Below, one piece after another: positions 7,384 to 15,876 of a stretch of DNA of 64,000 nucleotides. Position numbers and translations under genes: made by a program. The notes under the pieces are model-generated. The model ran no database searches. It was given only the letters and a program-made list of their open reading frames with translations, and was not told the DNA's origin. Each line of letters begins with the position of its first letter. Position 1 is the stretch's first letter. Origin of the DNA: Psychrobacillus sp032154225 (GTDB lineage: Bacteria > Bacillota > Bacilli > Bacillales_A > Planococcaceae); contig NZ_JALDYF010000001.1 in the NCBI RefSeq assembly GCF_032154225.1, forward strand, positions 708,314 to 772,313, written 5' to 3'.

Positions 7384-9800
7384 TTTGAAACCTCTCCTTT
7401 CAAACGTACTTCCGGAAGTTTAGTATACATATCTCCTTGAATCGCTTTTTTATGCAGTTTGTAGTAAACGACCCCGTCCGCATCTACATAATCTTGAATA
7501 TTTTCATCAATCGTAACTCGGCTTTCCGCAATTTCTTCAAATGCCGCTGTTTTCACATTCCAAATTTCAATCGTTTGCGAATTTCTATCTGTATTTGCTA
7601 TTTGTAACTGTGTCCAAGTTACTTCATCCATTGGAATTGTATCTGGGATTTTCCAATAGGCATTGTATGTTCCATCATCTAAATGCCACTCTAAATTAGC
7701 AGGAGATACTGGCTCCATATACTTGCCGAACTCTTCTGTATTTAAATTGACCGTAAACATTGTCGCTGGTAATACAAAATCTCCTGCAAAAATAACATCC
7801 GCTTTAAAAGGTTGAATGATTAAATGCTCTGCTGACATTTCTACTTTTTTGTCTTTAAGCTCAATTGGTATTAAATTGTCCTCCGCATAAGCAATAATAA
7901 CCGGGCTCGTTCCAGCCTGATTAAATACTTGACTAGACCCAAGTAGCGACTGTCTTCTTTGCTCCACTAAATCTACTGGTGTATTTGTATTGGAAATATT
8001 GCCGTATCCATATCCACTATTCATATATGGATTCACAGTAGGTAGCAACATGACGGAGCCTAGTTCTTTATTGACATCTAACTTTTCTCCCGGTTGTAAA
8101 TCTCCTAGCTCAATCAGTTTACTTCCCGACCAAATCGACACTTTTTTCAAGGCAAACTGAAAATCATTTTTAATCGTTCCAATCGCTTTACTTGCTTCTA
8201 CTCGAATATCAACATCCATTTTCCCTACATCTTGCAATTGCGTTTCTCCATAAAAAGACGAAACAGACCAGTAGCCTACATCTCTAAAAGTAAGTTCACT
8301 ATTCGATGCATGTTTTTCTAGCATAATATCTTCATATACATTTGCAGACTGTCCAGTTAACGAATTCGTTGATCTCTGTGCAATCATTGTAGTAGATACT
8401 GGTGCCTCAAATGAAAATTCACCACTTCTATTACTTAAAAGCGATTGTGCATAATAACCACTCAAGCTATTGTCTTCATTTACATATAAAAAGGAAGACT
8501 GCTGAACTTGTGGTCGAGCGATTCTATCTTTTGCGCCATAGCCAAAAATGGCAGCAGAAGCAATGATCGAAATAAGCGGAATAAACACCCACGCATACTC
8601 TCTTTTATCTTTTCTTTTTAAAATAATATAAAGCAAAGGACCAATTAATAGCATATAAATTACGACAATACCTATCATTAAAGGGGTAGACACTTTAAAA
8701 GAGCTGAATAATGAATTCGTCGATCCAAGTCCATAAACAAGTTCGTCTTTCCTATTGTTGCCATACATCATCATACTTGATGGCTTCACACCTACTGCTT
8801 GTAAAACAGTAGACATTAAATCGCTATAGACAGGATCTTTCGCTAAAGGATCATCTCCTAGTGAAAAGCTTGTTTGAATAATTGCACCACTCCCTAGCTG
8901 TTTTTTTGCAGCTAAAAGAGTTCCATCCATATTTAATAACTGAGTTGCTCCTTCATTTAAAGAAGCATCGTAAACAGTTAAATTATTCGATAATGTATTA
9001 TTTGCTGTAACAGCACGAAGGAGTTCAGGTGATAAACTTGTTGTACTTGATTGAAAAGTAAGCGGTAAATACGCTCCTAGCGTTCCTAATTCAGCGACCG
9101 TATTATCAGAAGCACCTACAATGATATAACCACCAGCACTTACATAATCAATCAGTGCTTGTTGCTGTATTTCTTCCAAATCAGCTAATACGAATTCGTC
9201 AATAATAATATAATCCGCCATTTTCCAAGCTATTGCATCAGATGGAAATAGGAAGTTATTCAATTGAGCAATATGAATTACTTCATCATTTAATTGGTTT
9301 GGCTGTTTTAATTGGTTTAACACTTTCAAGCGATCTGCGCTATTCGTTAAAGTAAAATAAAAAATGGTATTCGGGTCTATAAAACTTGCTTTTAAATTTT
9401 TTGTTCCTTTAAAATCAATTGACTTTCCTTTTTCCCAACCACCTTCAAAAAAGTGGATTGTTTGAGCGTTTGACCCTTGATACATATAATCTTCGGTCAA
9501 TCCAGCTACTGCAATTTGCACTGTTTTCGTCTCTCCAGCACCAATTTCAAAAGGAATTACTTGCCCATTTCCTAAGTTATACGATTCAATAATATCGAAT
9601 ACAAGATCCCCGGTAAATGCATCTCCTTTGTTTTCTACCGTTACTGTGATCGGCAAACCTTCTCCATATTTTGCTTTTCCGTTAAAACCAGTCGTTACTT
9701 TGACTTGCAAATTTGGTGCAGCTAGTGCATCCATCGTTGGCAGTATTGTAAAATATATGATTAATGCCGTGATAACCAACGCAAACTTTCGAATTCGCAT
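7380..9800 (-). CDS. Large membrane-anchored extracytoplasmic protein
   Basis: An 806-residue protein that opens the operon. It has an N-terminal signal-like helix (VITALIIYFTILPTM, then ALAAP), an extracytoplasmic beta-rich region of about 350 residues (VTVTVENKG typical of bacterial Ig-like or CARDB modules) with a flavodoxin/amidotransferase-like stretch (ADYIIIDEFVLADL, GGYIIVGASD), two membrane helices near residues 370-390 and 402-420, and a second large soluble domain. I do not recognise a named family, but similar proteins occur next to BatA/MoxR/ABC genes. AAAGGAGG sits 8 nt before the ATG. It probably forms the external part of whatever the ABC pair and VWA proteins build. Confidence 0.8.
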   Translation of the reverse strand: MRIRKFALVITALIIYFTILPTMDALAAPNLQVKVTTGFNGKAKYGEGLPITVTVENKGDAFTGDLVFDIIESYNLGNGQVIPFEIGAGETKTVQIAVAGLTEDYMYQGSNAQTIHFFEGGWEKGKSIDFKGTKNLKASFIDPNTIFYFTLTNSADRLKVLNQLKQPNQLNDEVIHIAQLNNFLFPSDAIAWKMADYIIIDEFVLADLEEIQQQALIDYVSAGGYIIVGASDNTVAELGTLGAYLPLTFQSSTTSLSPELLRAVTANNTLSNNLTVYDASLNEGATQLLNMDGTLLAAKKQLGSGAIIQTSFSLGDDPLAKDPVYSDLMSTVLQAVGVKPSSMMMYGNNRKDELVYGLGSTNSLFSSFKVSTPLMIGIVVIYMLLIGPLLYIILKRKDKREYAWVFIPLISIIASAAIFGYGAKDRIARPQVQQSSFLYVNEDNSLSGYYAQSLLSNRSGEFSFEAPVSTTMIAQRSTNSLTGQSANVYEDIMLEKHASNSELTFRDVGYWSVSSFYGETQLQDVGKMDVDIRVEASKAIGTIKNDFQFALKKVSIWSGSKLIELGDLQPGEKLDVNKELGSVMLLPTVNPYMNSGYGYGNISNTNTPVDLVEQRRQSLLGSSQVFNQAGTSPVIIAYAEDNLIPIELKDKKVEMSAEHLIIQPFKADVIFAGDFVLPATMFTVNLNTEEFGKYMEPVSPANLEWHLDDGTYNAYWKIPDTIPMDEVTWTQLQIANTDRNSQTIEIWNVKTAAFEEIAESRVTIDENIQDYVDADGVVYYKLHKKAIQGDMYTKLPEVRLKGEVSK

Positions 9801-9818
9801 ATGTAGTCCTCCTTTGTT

Positions 9819-9847
9819 CTTATATGTATTAGTACGTTAATAAACAA
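9819..9847 (-). promoter_or_regulatory. Possible sigma-A promoter of the MoxR/VWA/ABC operon
   Basis: On the minus strand, TTGTTT, a 17-bp spacer and TATAAG lie just upstream of the ribosome site of the 9800 gene. The implied leader would be very short, so the assignment is tentative. Confidence 0.35.
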
Positions 9848-9869
9848 TCTAGGTTCCTTACTTTCTGAC

Positions 9870-10745
9870 TTATTGGAACTTTTTTGCGTGTTCATTAACA
9901 ATACTTACAAATGCCTCCACTTGCGGAAGCTCAAAGGCCGAGTCGTAACCTATTAACCAAGTATCTCGTGTTAGCTCAAATTGTTCTTCTTGATTCGTTA
10001 ATGGTATTTTATTTACTTCTTCATGTCCGTTTAGCGTGATGGATGGAAGAATTGCATACCCTATACCATTCAAAGCCATCTGCTTACATGTTTCTATTTG
10101 ATCAACAATAATTTGTCTTCTTGGATTTGTCGAAAAATGTTTTTGCCACCATTGTTGTATTTCTTGATAATAATTGGAATCACTTTTAAATTGAATAAAC
10201 GGTTTGTCCGTTGTTAAAACATCATCAACCGAAGTCATTTCTTTGTCTACTAAGTAAAGCGTGTCACGAAAAAGATGCACTTTTGGCCCTTTCCAATCTG
10301 TTTGTCCTCGGACAATTCCAATATGAGCCTCTCCATCATATAAAGACTTAACAATTTCAGAGCTCCATCCTGTAAGCAATGAAATCTTTGCTTCTGGATA
10401 CGTTTGAACAAAATCCTTCAATACTTTCGGCAGCCAATTTTGCCCAACGATAGAAGCACAAGCAATTTTCAATGTCCCATGTACTTTAGACGATAAAGAT
10501 TGGATCATTTCATACGTTTCTTCTCTTTCCTGTATCATTTTAATCGCAAATTCGATTACTATTTCTCCTTCTGGAGTAGGAGTTAATCCTTTTTGTGAGC
10601 GGAGAAATAATTTGCTATTCCACTCTTTTTCAATTGATTGCAATCTTAATGACAAAGCTGGCTGTGATAAAAACAACCGCTCTGCCGCTTTTCGCATATT
10701 TTGTTCCTCTGCTAACACTTTAATAACAAGAAAATCAGACGTCAT
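9870..10745 (-). CDS. ccpC: LysR-type regulator CcpC
   Basis: A 291-residue LysR regulator. The N-terminal winged helix-turn-helix (residues 1-60, NMRKAAERLFLSQPALSLRL) and the effector domain (GWSSEIVKSLY, KPFIQFKSDSNYYQEIQ, DQIETCKQMALNGIGYAILP) match my memory of Bacillus CcpC almost word for word. CcpC represses TCA-branch genes such as citB and citZ and is relieved by citrate (family knowledge). In B. subtilis it is next to ykuL; here cbpB/ykuL is also the next gene, but about 990 bp of repeats lie between. GGAAGAGG precedes the ATG. Own-promoter dyads were not resolved. Confidence 0.93.
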   Translation of the reverse strand: MTSDFLVIKVLAEEQNMRKAAERLFLSQPALSLRLQSIEKEWNSKLFLRSQKGLTPTPEGEIVIEFAIKMIQEREETYEMIQSLSSKVHGTLKIACASIVGQNWLPKVLKDFVQTYPEAKISLLTGWSSEIVKSLYDGEAHIGIVRGQTDWKGPKVHLFRDTLYLVDKEMTSVDDVLTTDKPFIQFKSDSNYYQEIQQWWQKHFSTNPRRQIIVDQIETCKQMALNGIGYAILPSITLNGHEEVNKIPLTNQEEQFELTRDTWLIGYDSAFELPQVEAFVSIVNEHAKKFQ

Positions 10746-10795
10746 TTTTTTACCTCTTCCTTTTTTTACATACTTTTCAAAAACACCATAGTAAA

Positions 10796-10950
10796 GAGTT
10801 TCCGCTAGGATTTACGCTGCAGGGGTGGATGCTTTCCGCGGGCGTTGCCTCAGCCGCTTCCATCGCATGCGCTCGGTCCAGGGTCTTCGGCAAACGCTTT
10901 TAACGCCGGAGTCGCCAGCCCTTTCGCTTCAATCCAATGGAGCTTGCTAT
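10796..10950 (-). repeat. Family A repeat, copy A1 (reverse, partial)
   Basis: Reverse-oriented copy of the GC-rich family A core. It reads GGGGTGGATGCTTTCC and CGGAGTCGCCAGCCC on the plus strand, the complement of the GGAAAGCGTCC and GGCGACTCC blocks seen in copies A2-A4. It contains a private insert (about 10855-10900) not seen elsewhere in the window. It lies just upstream of ccpC. No coding potential is supported. Confidence 0.8.
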
Positions 10951-11146
10951 TTATTATAGAATGGAGGGACTATTTCTTACAAAAGAGAAAGTAAATGAAA
11001 GCTTTCTTTTCCAACCAAAATACGAAGCGTGGCAAATCTTGAGGCAAATGCAAATAGACAGCATTGAAAAAGTGCAGATCGAAAATTGCCCTTGCTAAAT
11101 TGGAGATTAATCGTCACTTTTTATAGATAAGCCCAAATCTCCATAA

Positions 11147-11450
11147 AATAATAACCTGTATAAATAACGAAACACTAATTACCTAGTACAGCAAGGGTAT
11201 AATAGCTGTTCGTTAAGAAGGTCTATTTTGCTCGCCATTGAAGTATGATCGTTTCACCTTGCGAAAATAGGGCTTTTACTCTAACTAAATAACCTGCCCT
11301 AGTGGTTTGAAACGAAAGGGAGGCGACTCCGGTGAAGCGGGACAGGTGAGACTCCGCAGGGCGCGCTAGCGACCGAGGAGGCTCACCGCCAGGCCCACGG
11401 AAAGCGTCCTCTCTGCAGCGAAAATCCCAGCGGAAGCTCACTAAGCACGC
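11147..11450 (+). repeat. Family A repeat, copy A2
   Basis: Full-length family A copy. Shared blocks in order: TAATAGCTGTTCGTTAA, AAGGTCTATTTTGCTCG, AACGAAAGGGAGGCGACTCC, GGGACAGGTGAGACTCCGC, GACCGAGGAGGCTCACCGCC and GGAAAGCGTCC. The AGGTGAG and CTCACC blocks are complementary, so the transcript could fold. An open frame at 11223-11441 is only a by-product. Together with A1 it fills the ccpC-cbpB gap. Confidence 0.85.
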
Positions 11451-11504
11451 ATTTTATATAGAAAACAGGATTAAGGCTTCCAATAGCCCGACACTAAATA
11501 GCGT

Positions 11505-11552
11505 TAAAAAAGGAACCATTGTAAGTGACTGGTCACTTGCAACGGCTCCTTA
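11505..11552 (-). terminator. Rho-independent terminator, probably of cbpB
   Basis: A 40-nt hairpin (11511-11550, GTGACTGGTCAC at its centre) followed on the minus strand by TTTTTT. It lies about 180 bp past the cbpB stop; no other minus-strand gene could use it. Confidence 0.7.
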
Positions 11553-11620
11553 AAACCTTATACAAAGGCCTTTTATTGACTGATAAGAATGTATTTGCTT
11601 TCCTACTTAGTAATTGTTTA

Positions 11621-11730
11621 GCTTCGGCGCCTAGCCCCTCGGGTCAAATGTGAATAATCTGCGGTGGCTGTGGAACTGCCTCCTCGCTTTTCCCCATTTG
11701 TCTTCCGGGGCAGACATAGGCGCTTCCGCA
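11621..11730. repeat. Short GC-rich inverted element next to cbpB
   Basis: Starts with GGCGCCTAGCCCCTCGGG and ends with CCGGGGCAGACATAGGCGC; the ends are complementary, so the whole 110 bp could fold as one stem. This layout matches my memory of a common intergenic repeat of Bacillaceae genomes. It is distinct from families A and B and occurs once here, immediately after the cbpB stop. Confidence 0.6.
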
Positions 11731-11734
11731 TTTT

Positions 11735-12181
11735 CTATTGTACTTGTGATTGATATAAATACTTTTTCATTTGTTTTAAAATAACTCTTCGCGTTAAAAT
11801 TCCTAAAAATGTTTGTTCATCATCTATTACACATATATAAGGATTATTCACTAATAAATCCAAACCTTTTTGGAACTTTTCTTCTATATGAATGACAGCT
11901 ACATCTGATTTCATAATTTCATCTACTTTTAATGATGGTAATCGTTCATATTCAATATGCTCCATGCCTAAAATTTCATCTGTAATTTGTTGAGCACTGA
12001 TTAACCCTTGCAGTCTATATTTTATATCTAAAACTGGTATAGAAGAATAACCTGTTTTTGTTAATACTAATAAAGCATGTTCCGCATTATTCCCTAATTG
12101 GACATGCGCAACTTTTTCTGCTGAAATAATAAATTCCTTAATCGGAATTTGTAAAAAATCCTTACTAGTTACTGATAACAT
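11735..12181 (-). CDS. cbpB: Cyclic-di-AMP receptor CbpB/DarB (CBS-pair protein)
   Basis: A 148-residue protein made of two CBS motifs (about residues 10-70 and 80-140; GYSSIPVLD, GLISAQQITDEI, FLGILTRRVIL). Length and sequence agree with B. subtilis YkuL/DarB and Listeria CbpB, which bind c-di-AMP. In the apo form they interact with Rel (and pyruvate carboxylase in B. subtilis), linking potassium/c-di-AMP status to (p)ppGpp (established knowledge). A clean extended -10 (TGCTATGAT, -10 at 12232-12237) lies upstream, with a cre-like site beyond it. A possible potassium target, a KtrD-like transporter, is in the same window at 28744-30096. Confidence 0.9.
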   Translation of the reverse strand: MLSVTSKDFLQIPIKEFIISAEKVAHVQLGNNAEHALLVLTKTGYSSIPVLDIKYRLQGLISAQQITDEILGMEHIEYERLPSLKVDEIMKSDVAVIHIEEKFQKGLDLLVNNPYICVIDDEQTFLGILTRRVILKQMKKYLYQSQVQ

Positions 12182-12260
12182 TGCATTCTACTCCTTCGTT
12201 TACATGAAAAAACTACGAAACCTATAAGTCTATCATAGCATACGAAGGATAGAAAAAACT

Positions 12261-12276
12261 ATGAAATCGCTTTCAT
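12261..12276. promoter_or_regulatory. cre-like CcpA operator
   Basis: ATGAAATCGCTTTCAT fits the catabolite-responsive element WTGNAANCGNWWNCAW at every fixed position and is nearly palindromic. It lies between the fadH stop and the cbpB promoter, just upstream of that promoter's -35 region. That is the position where CcpA activates (as at ackA) rather than blocks; it could also act on fadH read-through. Confidence 0.6.
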
Positions 12277-12289
12277 CTTCTCTACATTT

Positions 12290-13057
12290 TTAAAACGGGA
12301 ATTGGTTCAAGCATTGACCGCCATCTAGTGTAACTATTTCTCCGTTCATATAAGTGGCCTTATCAGACATGATGAAAGCAGCAAGCTCTGCAATTTCTTC
12401 TGGTTTTCCAAGTCGCCCTAGTGGCACTGATTTTAATGTTCTTTTCGCCGCTTCTTCTGATTCCCAAAGCTTTTCTGCTCCACCAGTTCGTTCAATTGGG
12501 CCTGGAGCAATTCCGTTGACACGAATTCCATATTTAGATCCCCACTCTACTGCAAGTGTTCTCGTTAATGACATTACTCCAGCCTTTGCAGCTGCTGAAT
12601 GAGCCACACCAGCTCCTGCTCCCCAAGCATATGTTGCAAGCATATTCAATATTGCCCCTTTGCTTTCTTTCGCTATCCAGTAGTTCCCAACTGCATGAGA
12701 GCAGTAAAATGATCCATTTAATACAATATCAATAACAGCTTTCCATCCATTCGGTGAAAGCTTTTCTGTTTCTACGATAAAATTTCCAGCAGCATTATTT
12801 ACTAAACCATCAATGTTCCCAAATGTTTTATCTGTAAAAGCAACCATCGCTTCCACATGTTCTGGATTTCGTACATCCATTTGAAATACTTCAATCGTTT
12901 TTCCATAAGCCTCAATTTCTTTTTTGGCATTTTCTAGTCTTTCTAAATCACGCCCAGTAATAACGACATTTGCACCTTCTGCAACAAATTTCATCGCCAT
13001 ATACATTCCCATCCCGCTTGAACCACCAGTAACGATCATTGTTTTTCCTTGTAACAT
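12290..13057 (-). CDS. fadH: 2,4-dienoyl-CoA reductase FadH (SDR family)
   Basis: A 255-residue short-chain dehydrogenase/reductase. The NADP-binding motif TGGSSGMG is near residue 10, NNAAGNF near 87, and the conserved PG segment is RVNGIAPGPIERTGG. The usual YxxxK catalytic pair is altered: the Lys lies in HSAAAKAG with Ser at the Tyr position, as I recall for Bacillus FadH/YkuF and other dienoyl-CoA reductases. The reaction is NADPH-dependent reduction of 2,4-dienoyl-CoA during beta-oxidation of unsaturated fatty acids. A FadR box sits 20 bp upstream, supporting the pathway assignment. Confidence 0.9.
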   Translation of the reverse strand: MLQGKTMIVTGGSSGMGMYMAMKFVAEGANVVITGRDLERLENAKKEIEAYGKTIEVFQMDVRNPEHVEAMVAFTDKTFGNIDGLVNNAAGNFIVETEKLSPNGWKAVIDIVLNGSFYCSHAVGNYWIAKESKGAILNMLATYAWGAGAGVAHSAAAKAGVMSLTRTLAVEWGSKYGIRVNGIAPGPIERTGGAEKLWESEEAAKRTLKSVPLGRLGKPEEIAELAAFIMSDKATYMNGEIVTLDGGQCLNQFPF

Positions 13058-13077
13058 TATGCAGCCCCCCTTTTAAT

Positions 13078-13095
13078 TGAATGAATATTCACTCA
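13078..13095. promoter_or_regulatory. FadR operator upstream of fadH
   Basis: TGAATGAATATTCACTCA matches the Bacillus FadR palindrome (TGAATGA-TA-TCATTCA type) with a single departure. It is just downstream of a likely -10 (TATGAT or TAGAAT on the minus strand), so bound FadR would block transcription until long-chain acyl-CoA releases it. Confidence 0.75.
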
Positions 13096-13111
13096 TTATT
13101 CTATCATAATT

Positions 13112-13150
13112 TAAAAAGAAAAGCCGTAAATCTCTAAAAGAAATTTACGA
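13112..13150 (-). terminator. Terminator of the GGDEF-EAL gene
   Basis: Arms CGTAAAT and ATTTACG (13125-13149) are followed on the minus strand by a T-rich run. The hairpin begins inside the stop-codon region of the gene and overlaps the likely -35 area of fadH. Confidence 0.75.
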
Positions 13151-15205
13151 CCTTCCGCTTACCATATATGATTCATTAATATCCTGAATAGGCACAGGTC
13201 GACCAAATAAATACCCTTGTGCTTTTTGACATTTTGCTAATTTTAAAATGTCCACCTGAACATCTTTTTCTACACCTTCTGCAACAACTTCCATACCTAG
13301 ACTATGCGCCAGCTGAATAATCGTTGTAGCAATTGCTGCATTTTTTTTATCTGTTTCCATATCCTTAATAAAAGATTGGTCAATTTTAATAATATCAATT
13401 GGATACTGCTTTAAATAACTTAAAGATGAATAGCCAGTTCCAAAATCATCAATGGAAATTACTACGCCAATTTCTTTTAACTCCTTAAGCATAACTAATG
13501 TATCCGTCATATCGGTCATTGCACTTTCCGTAATTTCAACTTCTAACGAACATGGACTAATTTTGTATTTATTAATTTTATCTCGAATTTTAATAGCAAA
13601 ATTCTCTTGTTTGAATTGGTTAGGCGAAATATTTACAGCAACGCGTACAGCTCGATATCCTTTTTCTTGCCAATATTTCAACTGTTTGCAAACTTCTTCA
13701 AGCACCCAATCCCCTAGATGCATAATAATTCCCGACTTTTCTGCAAGCGGGATAAAATGCATCGGTGTGACATAACCGAATTTTTTATTATTCCATCGAA
13801 GTAACGCTTCAAAAGAATTGATCTCGCCTGTAGCAAGATTCACCTGCGGCTGATAATGAATGGAGAGCTCTTCTTTTTCAATCGCTCTTCTTAAATGGGA
13901 TTCCATAAGAGCTTCATTTGGAAAAGATAAATTCATCTGCTCTTGGTAATAACGATAATGCGCTCTTCCGCGATCTTTCGCTACATATAAAGCCTGATCT
14001 GCTTTAATAAGTAACTCATCCATTTGGGAACCGTCGCAAGGAAAAATCGACATGCCGATGGAAGCTGTTACAAAATATTCTTGGTGGTTTAAATAAATCG
14101 GCTTCGAAAGTTCCTCTAAAATACTTTTAGCGAAGTCACTAGACTGTTCTCTCGTTTTGCCTTTTAAAATATAAACAAATTCGTCGCCACTTTGTCTATA
14201 TAAACTACTTGTTTCATCCACATTTAAACCTAGTCGGTCTGCAATTTTTTTCAAAAACTCATCACCGTAATTATAGCCAAGTGATTCATTGATTAATTTA
14301 AAACGATCTAAATCAATTCGCATAATCGTCAAATATTCGTTTCGGCTAGTTGCATTCATTAAATTTTCGCGTAAATGCTCTTTTAAAGCACGACGATTCC
14401 ACAGTCCAGTCAAATGATCGTGATATGCTAAATAATTTAACTGGTTTTGATCGTTCGTCAAACCTAATGTATTTCGTACAATCAAGTGAAATCCTTTTAC
14501 ACTGTCTCCCACTAAGATTGGCACTGTTTTCAAATACACTGGCAGATTATATCCTTTTTGGTGTTGCATTAAGCAACCATGCATTTCAGAAGCATAACCA
14601 CTTAATGTTCGTTTCAGCATTAACTGAAAGTTACTTACTGACGCACTTTCAATAAGTTCTATAACTGGCTTTTCCAATAAATTTTTCCCCGTATAACCTA
14701 ATATTTTAAAAGCAATCGAATTCGAGCTCTGAATAAACCCGTTTTCATCGATCGAAAAAACAATATCTAAATTATTGTTCACAATAGAAAGATACTTATC
14801 TTTCATTTCAATAAGCGCCGTTTTTTCATCTTCTTCTTTTGTTCGATTCATCATCAATATCCCATAAACCTGAGTCGCTGCTTCTTTTAGTTGTACGATG
14901 GAAATATCGAAAATATACAATTTGTTTTGTATTGTAATCGAATGTTTTAAAAATTTTTTTTGTTTTTCACCTGTGTCATATGTAAATAAAATATGAAATT
15001 GCTTCCAAACTTCTTCTGAAAAGAATGTTTTGGCATTTTGCAATTTATCTGTAAACATTTTTGCTCCAATGTCATTTGTGTATATGATTGAAAATTCACC
15101 TGCATCGTCTTCTTTCAATAAGAAAGTAAACTGTAGTGGATTTTGATGCAAAATATCAAGTAAATATTCACTAACAGCATGGTTTGTGTTTGCGGAATTA
15201 TTCAT
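13145..15205 (-). CDS. PAS-GGDEF-EAL c-di-GMP enzyme
   Basis: A 686-residue cytoplasmic protein: two PAS-like regions (about residues 10-245), GGDEF (about 260-420) and EAL (about 435-680). The GGDEF signature reads RQSGDEF, i.e. SGDEF, and no RxxD inhibitory site is seen five residues upstream. The EAL domain keeps FEALLRW, NISPNQF, EITES, DDFGTGYSS, IKIDQSFI, AEGVE and AQGYLFGRP, so phosphodiesterase activity is likely; cyclase activity is uncertain. The ATG at 15205 is chosen over a TTG at 15217 because GGAGG overlaps that TTG and sits at the right distance from the ATG. It occupies the place of the EAL gene ykuI in the B. subtilis order. Confidence 0.88.
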   Translation of the reverse strand: MNNSANTNHAVSEYLLDILHQNPLQFTFLLKEDDAGEFSIIYTNDIGAKMFTDKLQNAKTFFSEEVWKQFHILFTYDTGEKQKKFLKHSITIQNKLYIFDISIVQLKEAATQVYGILMMNRTKEEDEKTALIEMKDKYLSIVNNNLDIVFSIDENGFIQSSNSIAFKILGYTGKNLLEKPVIELIESASVSNFQLMLKRTLSGYASEMHGCLMQHQKGYNLPVYLKTVPILVGDSVKGFHLIVRNTLGLTNDQNQLNYLAYHDHLTGLWNRRALKEHLRENLMNATSRNEYLTIMRIDLDRFKLINESLGYNYGDEFLKKIADRLGLNVDETSSLYRQSGDEFVYILKGKTREQSSDFAKSILEELSKPIYLNHQEYFVTASIGMSIFPCDGSQMDELLIKADQALYVAKDRGRAHYRYYQEQMNLSFPNEALMESHLRRAIEKEELSIHYQPQVNLATGEINSFEALLRWNNKKFGYVTPMHFIPLAEKSGIIMHLGDWVLEEVCKQLKYWQEKGYRAVRVAVNISPNQFKQENFAIKIRDKINKYKISPCSLEVEITESAMTDMTDTLVMLKELKEIGVVISIDDFGTGYSSLSYLKQYPIDIIKIDQSFIKDMETDKKNAAIATTIIQLAHSLGMEVVAEGVEKDVQVDILKLAKCQKAQGYLFGRPVPIQDINESYMVSGRS

Positions 15206-15340
15206 AAAATCCTCCAATAGATGTACGTTAGCAAATTCTTTTTGGTACCATTTCTGTTCTTACTTTACCACAATACTTCGAGAATATGACAAGTTTTTTA
15301 AGTTATTAAAATTAAGCAAGAAGTCATTTTTTGATTTTTG

Positions 15341-15369
15341 TATACAATTCACCAAAAAATTGGTATGAT
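15341..15369 (+). promoter_or_regulatory. Extended -10 promoter of ykyB
   Basis: TATACA, a 17-bp spacer, then TGGTATGAT with the TG extension. It lies 37 bp before the ykyB start. Confidence 0.55.
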
Positions 15370-15405
15370 ATAGAAAATATACTAATTTTGAAAAGGGGGG
15401 ATTTC

Positions 15406-15876
15406 ATGACAACCACTATAGATGCCGAACAAATAGCCACAGCAATTTATACAGTCAATCGTCATGCAAAAACAGCAATTGATAATAAACCATTATACGA
15501 CCTAAAGAAAAAAGCACTTTTAAAAATGTTAGCTGAAGAAAAAGCAACCAAAGTTGGACTTCATTTTGTTCGAAATCCTAAAAATAGTCAACAACAATCC
15601 TCCGTATTAATACAATGCGCAGACTATTATTTCCACACAATACCCGTGAAAGAAGATTTTAAAAATTTACCTCATCTTGGCCATTTAGATGATACGTATC
15701 GAAACCCCATTCGCAAGATGAATTTAAAAACGGCAAAACAATTACTCACTGATTATATTGGGCCCCAACCAAGTATCCGGAATTCCCCAAAACAATCTAC
15801 GGTGTACTCTCAAAGATATGCGAAACCGATTAATAATAGTAGTTACAAAAAAAGTACGTCTTATTTAGATCGTTAA
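15406..15876 (+). CDS. ykyB: YkyB family protein
   Basis: A 156-residue protein from the ATG at 15406, which follows AAAAGGGGGGA; a longer reading from 15331 lacks a ribosome site. Segments AIYTVNRHAKTA, GLHFVRNPKNSQQQSSVLIQ, DYYFHTIP and LPHLGHLDDTYRNP match B. subtilis YkyB (about 154 residues), a conserved protein of unknown function encoded next to cheV there as here. The C-terminal 35 residues are Ser/Tyr/Lys-rich and poorly conserved. The final codons Asp-Arg-stop (GATCGTTAAG) coincide with the start of repeat A3, so the last residues may derive from the repeat. Confidence 0.92.
   Translation: MTTTIDAEQIATAIYTVNRHAKTAIDNKPLYDLKKKALLKMLAEEKATKVGLHFVRNPKNSQQQSSVLIQCADYYFHTIPVKEDFKNLPHLGHLDDTYRNPIRKMNLKTAKQLLTDYIGPQPSIRNSPKQSTVYSQRYAKPINNSSYKKSTSYLDR

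Noticed and set aside
11223..11441. 72-residue minus-strand ORF, and the similar ORF at 24332-24655
   Set aside because: Fall inside family A repeats, have no ribosome site and do not keep the same frame between copies.
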